Positions 13,056 to 16,810 of a stretch of 16,810 nucleotides of DNA are shown piece by piece. Source of the DNA: Alphaproteobacteria bacterium (lineage in GTDB: Bacteria > Pseudomonadota > Alphaproteobacteria > Micavibrionales > UBA2020); assembly GCA_020853455.1 (NCBI GenBank), contig JADYYV010000256.1, positions 1-16,810 on the forward strand. The letters are read 5' to 3'. The number at the start of each line of letters is the position of its first letter. Position 1 is the first letter of the stretch. The notes below the pieces were generated by a model. The model saw only the letters and a list, made by a program, of their open reading frames with translations, searched no databases and had not been told where the DNA came from. The translations under genes and the position numbers were made by a program.

Positions 13056-13129
13056 GCGGGTGTAGCTCAACGGTAGAGTTCTAGCCTTCCAAGCTAGCTG
13101 TGCGGGTTCGATTCCCGTCACCCGCTCCA
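13056..13129 (+). tRNA. tRNA-Gly (anticodon UCC), CCA encoded
   Basis: A complete cloverleaf. Acceptor GCGGGTG pairs perfectly with CACCCGC. The D-arm contains GTAGCTCAACGGTAGAG. The anticodon stem is CTAGC/GCTAG with loop CTTCCAA, giving TCC at 13088-13090. The variable loop is 4 bases. The T-arm GCGGG/CCCGT encloses TTCGATT. Discriminator T is followed by a genomically encoded CCA. It reads GGA and other GGN codons. It is also the apparent insertion point of the island that follows. Confidence 0.97.
13102..13129 (+). other. Inferred integrase attachment site (island left end) in tRNA-Gly
   Basis: The 3' half of the tRNA gene (T-arm to CCA) is the usual attB core for P4-type integrases. An integrase gene begins 177 bases downstream in the usual orientation. 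The tRNA is intact, so the element would restore it on insertion. The matching direct repeat (attR) is not in this window, so the exact core and the island's right end are unknown. Confidence 0.55.
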
Positions 13130-13243
13130 TTTGCATCTCCAAAGACATCCTAAAAAGTTTCAAAAGCTCTGGTTAATTGCGAAATATCAGTAATTTAATG
13201 GGTTTTTTGCATCTAAAGAGGTTTTGCGATGTCCATGGACATC
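13130..13243. repeat. Repeats and palindrome between tRNA-Gly and the integrase
   Basis: TTTGCATCT occurs at 13130-13138 and 13206-13214, each followed by AAAGA (directly or after CC), an imperfect direct repeat 76 bp apart. GATGTCCATGGACATC at 13228-13243 is a perfect 16-bp palindrome whose right half, GACATCC, recurs at 13144-13150. These could be arm-type integrase or excisionase binding sites of the attachment region. No gene is visible in this 176-base gap. Confidence 0.5.
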
Positions 13244-13253
13244 CGAAACACGT

Positions 13254-13302
13254 GGGGGTATAAATTGGGGGTATAAGAAAACTGCGAATAAAATATACCC
13301 CC
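13254..13302. promoter_or_regulatory. GGGGGTATA repeats and inverted copy at the integrase start
   Basis: GGGGGTATA occurs at 13254-13262 and again at 13267-13275, 13 bases apart. Its exact reverse complement TATACCCCC lies at 13294-13302, three bases before the integrase ATG. Either upstream copy can pair with the downstream one in the mRNA and occlude the start region. On DNA the set could bind a regulator. Confidence 0.6.
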
Positions 13303-13305
13303 AAA

Positions 13306-14550
13306 ATGACCCTGACAAACACAGAATGTAAGAACGCCAAGCCCTCGGAGCGCAAATACAGGCTCTATGACACGGCTGGACTGTATCTCGAAATAATGCC
13401 CAACGGCTCCAAATACTGGCGGCTTAAATATCGTTACCTGAACAAGGAAAAGGTTCTGGCGCTGGGCATTTATCCAGTTATCTCTCTGGCTGAGGCTAGA
13501 GAGGGCAGGGATAGGGCTAGGAAGCTGCTTGCTGCTGGTTCCGACCCTTCACAGGTGAAACAGGAGAAGAGACAACAGGCGATAGTAAAGGCCGCCAATA
13601 CCTTTGAAGTCGTCGCCCGTGAATGGCACGAAAATCAAAAAGGCAAATGGACTCCTAAGCACGCTGTAAACGTTACGCGGAGGCTGGAGGTCGATGTATT
13701 CCCCTATATAGGTAACCGCCCGATTTCAGAGATTGACCCGCCAGAGCTTCTAAACAGCGTCTTAAGAAAGATTGAGAAGCGAGAGGCGCTGGATGTAGTG
13801 GCCCGGGTCAAGCAAATCTGTGGCCAGATTTTCCGCTATGGCATTGCTACGGGAAAATGTACCCGCGATCCATCGACAGATCTGCGCGGAGCGTTGAAGA
13901 CTGGGAAGACAAAGCACTTTGCCGCGCTCGACATCAAAGAAATTCCGAAATTCTTGAGTACTCTTGAGAAAAATGATGCCCGCTTGTTTGCCCGTACTCG
14001 TCGCGCAATACGCCTATTGATGCTGACCTTTACGCGCACGACCGAGCTTATCCATTCAACTTGGGATGAATTCGACCTTGAAAACAGAATGTGGGAAATA
14101 CCTGCCGAGCGCATGAAAATGGGGAAGCCTCATCTTGTCCCCTTATCCCGTCAGGCCGTACAGATTCTTAAAGAGCAAAAAGAAGAAACAGGGCATATCA
14201 ATACGCCGTATGTGTTCCCCGGTCAGATCAAACCCGCCGTTCCCATGAGCAACAACACCATATTGTTCGGTATCGGACGGATGGGTTATAAGGGGCGCAT
14301 GACAGGGCATGGATTTAGGGCGCTTGCGATGTCCACGATCAAGGAAAAGCTTGGTTATCGTCATGAGGTGGTGGACAGGCAACTAGCGCACGCCCCGCGT
14401 AGCAAGGTTGATCGTGCATATGATCGAGCGCAATTTCTGGATCAGCGAAAAGTCATGATGCAGAAATGGTCGGATTATCTGGACGTTGTGGCGAACGGAA
14501 AAATCATTACTGGAAAATTTGAAAAGCAGCATAAATATGAACGATCCTGA
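13306..14550 (+). CDS. P4-type tyrosine integrase (DUF4102 N-terminus)
   Basis: 414 residues. The N-terminal DUF4102-like arm-binding domain is visible (ECKNAKPSERKYRLYDTAGL, then YLEIMPNGSKYWRLKYRY). A SAM-like core-binding segment covers about 97-190. In the catalytic domain, Arg244 (TFTRTTEL), Lys271/274 (RMKMGKPHLVPLS), His335-x-x-Arg338 (HGFR), His362 (LAHAPRS) and nucleophile Tyr372 (DRAYDRAQ) are all present, so the enzyme looks functional. It would integrate and excise the island at the adjacent tRNA-Gly gene. GC content and codon use drop relative to the left part. No strong Shine-Dalgarno precedes the start; translation may be governed by the GGGGGTATA/TATACCCCC pairing. The cargo gene starts inside its last 14 bases. 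Confidence 0.93.
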   Translation: MTLTNTECKNAKPSERKYRLYDTAGLYLEIMPNGSKYWRLKYRYLNKEKVLALGIYPVISLAEAREGRDRARKLLAAGSDPSQVKQEKRQQAIVKAANTFEVVAREWHENQKGKWTPKHAVNVTRRLEVDVFPYIGNRPISEIDPPELLNSVLRKIEKREALDVVARVKQICGQIFRYGIATGKCTRDPSTDLRGALKTGKTKHFAALDIKEIPKFLSTLEKNDARLFARTRRAIRLLMLTFTRTTELIHSTWDEFDLENRMWEIPAERMKMGKPHLVPLSRQAVQILKEQKEETGHINTPYVFPGQIKPAVPMSNNTILFGIGRMGYKGRMTGHGFRALAMSTIKEKLGYRHEVVDRQLAHAPRSKVDRAYDRAQFLDQRKVMMQKWSDYLDVVANGKIITGKFEKQHKYERS

Positions 14551-15343
14551 TTATCGCCGAATAACGGTAAGTGAGCTTGGTATTCGTCGCTTAAGTCTTA
14601 AAGAAGCTGGTGAGCTTGTAGCAAAATGTCTGTGGCTCGAAGGAGAATTGCCGGATTCTGAAACTGTCAAAATTAAAGACCCAGATAGAGATTGGAGCAC
14701 AATATTTGATCCTGAGCTTGATGAACCACTTGGGGAACACATTAAGAAATTTACCCAGCTTTTGATTGCTGCTGTTACGAACAAAGAATTGAAGGCTGAA
14801 ATTATAAGCCGTAGCCTTGAAGGGGAAATAATTGGCTCCTCAACCTTTATTAGTGCAGATGACTTAATGGAATGGTTGGAAGAGAGAGGCATCGGATACG
14901 GAGATTTTTTCGATGAATATTTTCAATTCGAAAATGATCTTTTCAGTCAGGCTTTCGATTTTGTGCAGGCCGAGAGAATACGTAAGAAAGAGCGGAAGCT
15001 TCAGCTGGATAAAACTAAGCGGCCTTTTTTTAGTGAAGACGAATATCTAATACTTTCCCAAAAATATCTTACATTGCAATCTGAAAATCAAAGCTTGAGA
15101 GCAAATACTGAAAATATTAAGCCAATTTCTGAGAAGCAGCGTAGCGCATATTTGAATATCATTGGCGCACTTTTAGGTGTCTTGTTGGGGAAGTCGCCAA
15201 GCGGAAAACCCTATTCACTATTTAATAGTCAGCAGGCGATCATCGACATTATTCAAGAATTATTTACCGATAAAAACGGCTTATCTAAACGTAATTTGGA
15301 AGAGAAATTTTCTCAGGCCAAGCGTAACCTTGAGGGGCAGTGA
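14537..15343 (+). CDS. Island cargo protein of unknown function
   Basis: 268 residues from the ATG at 14537, which overlaps the integrase end by 14 bases. The same frame opens at 14486, but that region is integrase coding. The protein is acidic, highly charged, has no signal peptide, and matches no family I can name with confidence. A central stretch (VQAERIRKKERKLQLDKTKR, then LTLQSENQSL) looks helical, possibly coiled coil. The C-terminus (AYLNIIGALLGVLLGKSPSG, then NSQQAIIDIIQELF and GLSKRNLEEKFSQAKR) resembles a C-terminal module seen in other mobile-island hypotheticals: a short hydrophobic helix followed by a small helical domain. Base composition is clearly more AT-rich than its neighbours, indicating recent acquisition. 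Confidence 0.75.
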   Translation: MNDPDYRRITVSELGIRRLSLKEAGELVAKCLWLEGELPDSETVKIKDPDRDWSTIFDPELDEPLGEHIKKFTQLLIAAVTNKELKAEIISRSLEGEIIGSSTFISADDLMEWLEERGIGYGDFFDEYFQFENDLFSQAFDFVQAERIRKKERKLQLDKTKRPFFSEDEYLILSQKYLTLQSENQSLRANTENIKPISEKQRSAYLNIIGALLGVLLGKSPSGKPYSLFNSQQAIIDIIQELFTDKNGLSKRNLEEKFSQAKRNLEGQ

Positions 15344-15346
15344 TGT

Positions 15347-15380
15347 CCGCAAGTGCGGTTGGGACTACCGCATCTGCGGT
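15347..15380. promoter_or_regulatory. Paired operator-like dyads upstream of alpA
   Basis: CCGCA-AG-TGCGG (15347-15358) and ACCGCA-TC-TGCGGT (15367-15380) share the same half-sites. Their centres are 21 bp apart, two helical turns, so two dimers could bind on one DNA face. They lie between the cargo-gene stop and the AlpA gene, about 60-95 bases before its start. CCTAG is repeated at 15400, 15411 and 15427 between them and the start codon. As RNA they would give two weak hairpins without a U-tract, so a terminator is unlikely. Confidence 0.55.
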
Positions 15381-15440
15381 GTTATAGCTCCAAAAACTTC
15401 CTAGATTACCCCTAGTTAATTTCAAACCTAGAGGTATCAC

Positions 15441-15650
15441 ATGGAACTACCTGCCCAAACCCCCAAAGAAAGAATCCTCCGCCTCACGGAGGTCAAAGTC
15501 CGTACAGGACTAAGCCGCAGCACCATTTACTTGAATATAGCCAGCGGAACGTTCCCTCGCCATATCAGCTTGGGAGCGCGGTGCGTGGGCTGGCTGGAAA
15601 GCGAAATCGATGGCTGGATACAGGCTCGTATCCAGAAAAGCCGTCGATAA
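15441..15650 (+). CDS. AlpA-family transcriptional regulator / excisionase-like protein
   Basis: 69 residues, the normal size for AlpA. ILRLTEVKVRTGLSRSTIYL is the MerR-like winged-helix recognition region. It is followed by GTFPRHISLGARCVGWLES and EIDGWIQARI, the conserved AlpA ending in which the wing and the W..SEid.Wi motif lie. AlpA proteins activate or act as recombination directionality factors for P4-like island integrases. AGAGGT lies 5 bases before the ATG. It is the first gene of a probable operon with the HTH/zinc-ribbon protein (12-base gap) and the second recombinase. The paired dyads upstream are candidate operators. Confidence 0.88.
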   Translation: MELPAQTPKERILRLTEVKVRTGLSRSTIYLNIASGTFPRHISLGARCVGWLESEIDGWIQARIQKSRR

Positions 15651-15662
15651 CGCGGTATAGCC

Positions 15663-16169
15663 ATGGAGCTCAAAAAGCGCACATACAACACGCGCCTGAT
15701 TCGTCTCGGAATGTCCTATACCGTCCAAGAGGTGGCCGCGCTGTTCCGATTGCACAAGGGCGCTGTGCTACGGTGGATAAAAGATGGCTTGCACGTTATC
15801 GACCAGCGCAAGCCGTACTTGATCTATGGGGCAGAACTGGCGTCGTATCTGGATAGCAAGCAGAAAAAGAGAAAGCAGAAATGCAGGCCGGATGAACTTT
15901 TCTGCTGCCGATGCCGCGCACCACGCAAGGCATGGAAAAATCTGGCGGAGATAGAACAACGGACTGCAACCAAGCTGATCATTCGGGCTATCTGCGTGGC
16001 CTGCAATACCCCTCTCTATCGCTTGGGCACGATCAACCATCTGCCGGAATATCAGAAAACCTTCATCATCCAGACGATAGGGGAAGCACGCATAACAGAG
16101 ACTTTACCTCCTATCGTTAACAGTGACATCAGAAAGGATGCCGCCCATGCACCAATACAACCCGGATAA
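15663..16169 (+). CDS. HTH and zinc-ribbon protein of the island
   Basis: 168 residues. Residues 17-62 look like a MerR/excisionase-type helix-turn-helix (MSYTVQEVAALFRLHKGAVL, then RWIKDGL). A basic linker (KQKKRKQK) leads to two CxxC pairs, CCRC at about 81-84 and CVAC at 111-114, which probably form a zinc ribbon. The role is not established. Its position between AlpA and a site-specific recombinase, overlapping the latter by 23 bases, suggests control or direction of recombination. No classical Shine-Dalgarno is obvious at the start, which is 12 bases after alpA, consistent with coupling. Confidence 0.75.
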   Translation: MELKKRTYNTRLIRLGMSYTVQEVAALFRLHKGAVLRWIKDGLHVIDQRKPYLIYGAELASYLDSKQKKRKQKCRPDELFCCRCRAPRKAWKNLAEIEQRTATKLIIRAICVACNTPLYRLGTINHLPEYQKTFIIQTIGEARITETLPPIVNSDIRKDAAHAPIQPG

Positions 16170-16810
16170 TGAACGTATCAAGAAGCAGTATTTCACCTTT
16201 TTGGCGGAAGCAGACGTTAGAGCTGTAACCACCATTGATGCAATCAGAAAGGCCGTCCTGCGCTTTGAAACCCAGACCGGCTTTAAAGACTTCAAGACCT
16301 TCAACAAGGAACAGGCCGTATCCTTCAAAAACCACCTTGCCAAGACCAAGGCTGCGCGCACTGGCGAGCCTTTGAGCAAATCTACCACCCATTCTACTCT
16401 GAGCGCCGTGAAGGACTTCTTTAAATGGTTGGCTTACAGGCCGGGATACAAATCCAGCATTGATCTGCACAACACCGAATATTTTAATCTTTCAGAAAAG
16501 GATGTGCGGATTGCTAAATCGGCTAAATTCAAGATGCCGCCGACCATCGAGCAGATCAGGTACGTTATCCAGTCCATGCCGGACGAAACCGACATCCAGC
16601 GCCGTAACCGCGCCCTGATAGCCTTTACCGCGCTGACAGGTCTGAGAGATGGTGCTCTGGCTTCCCTGCGGCTGAGGCACGTTGAAACTCTCCATGACCC
16701 GCCGTTGGTCAAGCAGGAGCCTGATACCGTCAAAACCAAATTCAGCAAGCGGATCGATACCTATTTTTTTCCTGTAGGCGATGATTTCAAGGCTATCGCT
16801 CTGGACTGGA
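16147..16810 (+). CDS. Second tyrosine recombinase (site-specific integrase), N-terminal part
   Basis: Open from the ATG at 16147 to the right edge (221 codons). AAAGGA lies about 8 bases upstream, and an in-frame ATG at 16138 is the alternative start. Residues ~5-110 form a SAM-like core-binding region (NKEQAVSFKNHLAKTKA, then LSKSTTHSTLSAVKDFFKWL). The catalytic domain begins around 135; TALTGLRDGALASLRL contains the first catalytic arginine (residue 167), and VKTKFSKR is at the place of the beta-hairpin lysine. The H-x-x-R box and tyrosine are outside the window. It is unlike the DUF4102 integrase upstream, so the island carries two different recombinases. It probably belongs to the alpA-HTH operon. 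Confidence 0.85.
   Translation, partial: MHQYNPDNERIKKQYFTFLAEADVRAVTTIDAIRKAVLRFETQTGFKDFKTFNKEQAVSFKNHLAKTKAARTGEPLSKSTTHSTLSAVKDFFKWLAYRPGYKSSIDLHNTEYFNLSEKDVRIAKSAKFKMPPTIEQIRYVIQSMPDETDIQRRNRALIAFTALTGLRDGALASLRLRHVETLHDPPLVKQEPDTVKTKFSKRIDTYFFPVGDDFKAIALDW

Noticed and set aside
13254..13302. CRISPR-like array
   Set aside because: Only two direct 9-bp copies plus one inverted copy; repeats and spacers are far too short.
15347..15380. Terminator for the island cargo gene
   Set aside because: The hairpins are short, have 2-base loops and no U-tract; the two-turn spacing fits operators better.

Overview
The window looks like an alphaproteobacterial chromosome segment. The left ~13 kb is GC-rich, densely packed and carries typical proteobacterial genes: ung, prmB, nhaD, a YeiH-type transporter and a TyrZ-type tyrosyl-tRNA synthetase. 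I cannot fix the genus from sequence alone.

Layout. Bases 1-1700 hold the start of ung (minus strand), then prmB and a blasticidin-S-deaminase-like cytidine deaminase (plus strand). Bases 1707-6917 are a minus-strand block: an overlapping pair of Na+/H+ antiporters (NhaD, then a CPA1 protein), an orphan alpha/beta-hydrolase-like protein, and a SET-domain protein overlapping a YeiH-family transporter. Bases 6994-12847 form the most interesting region. Two paralogous tyrosyl-tRNA synthetases, each with an extra C-terminal domain resembling RimJ/RimL GNAT acetyltransferases, flank a LysR regulator and a DOPA-4,5-dioxygenase-family protein. The second synthetase is preceded by a terminator, a promoter with an overlapping dyad, and an 18-codon ORF with four tyrosine codons among seven residues, followed by hairpin-forming sequence. 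This looks like an unannotated tyrosine attenuator, probably on a leaderless transcript.

Bases 12848-13055 hold REP-like GGGAGAGGG palindromes, and 13056-13129 encode tRNA-Gly(UCC). From 13130 rightwards the sequence is lower in GC and is a genomic island. It has a P4-type integrase next to the tRNA, an AT-rich cargo gene of unknown function, paired operator-like dyads, an AlpA-type regulator, an HTH/zinc-ribbon protein, and a second tyrosine recombinase that runs off the window.

Working model (inference): the central cluster links tyrosine charging with tyrosine-derived catechol (L-DOPA) metabolism. The leader would sense charged tRNA-Tyr and control the more canonical synthetase. The LysR protein would control the dioxygenase. 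The more diverged synthetase may be a specialised or tolerant paralog. The GNAT-like domains lack a recognisable acetyl-CoA phosphate-binding loop, so their role is open.
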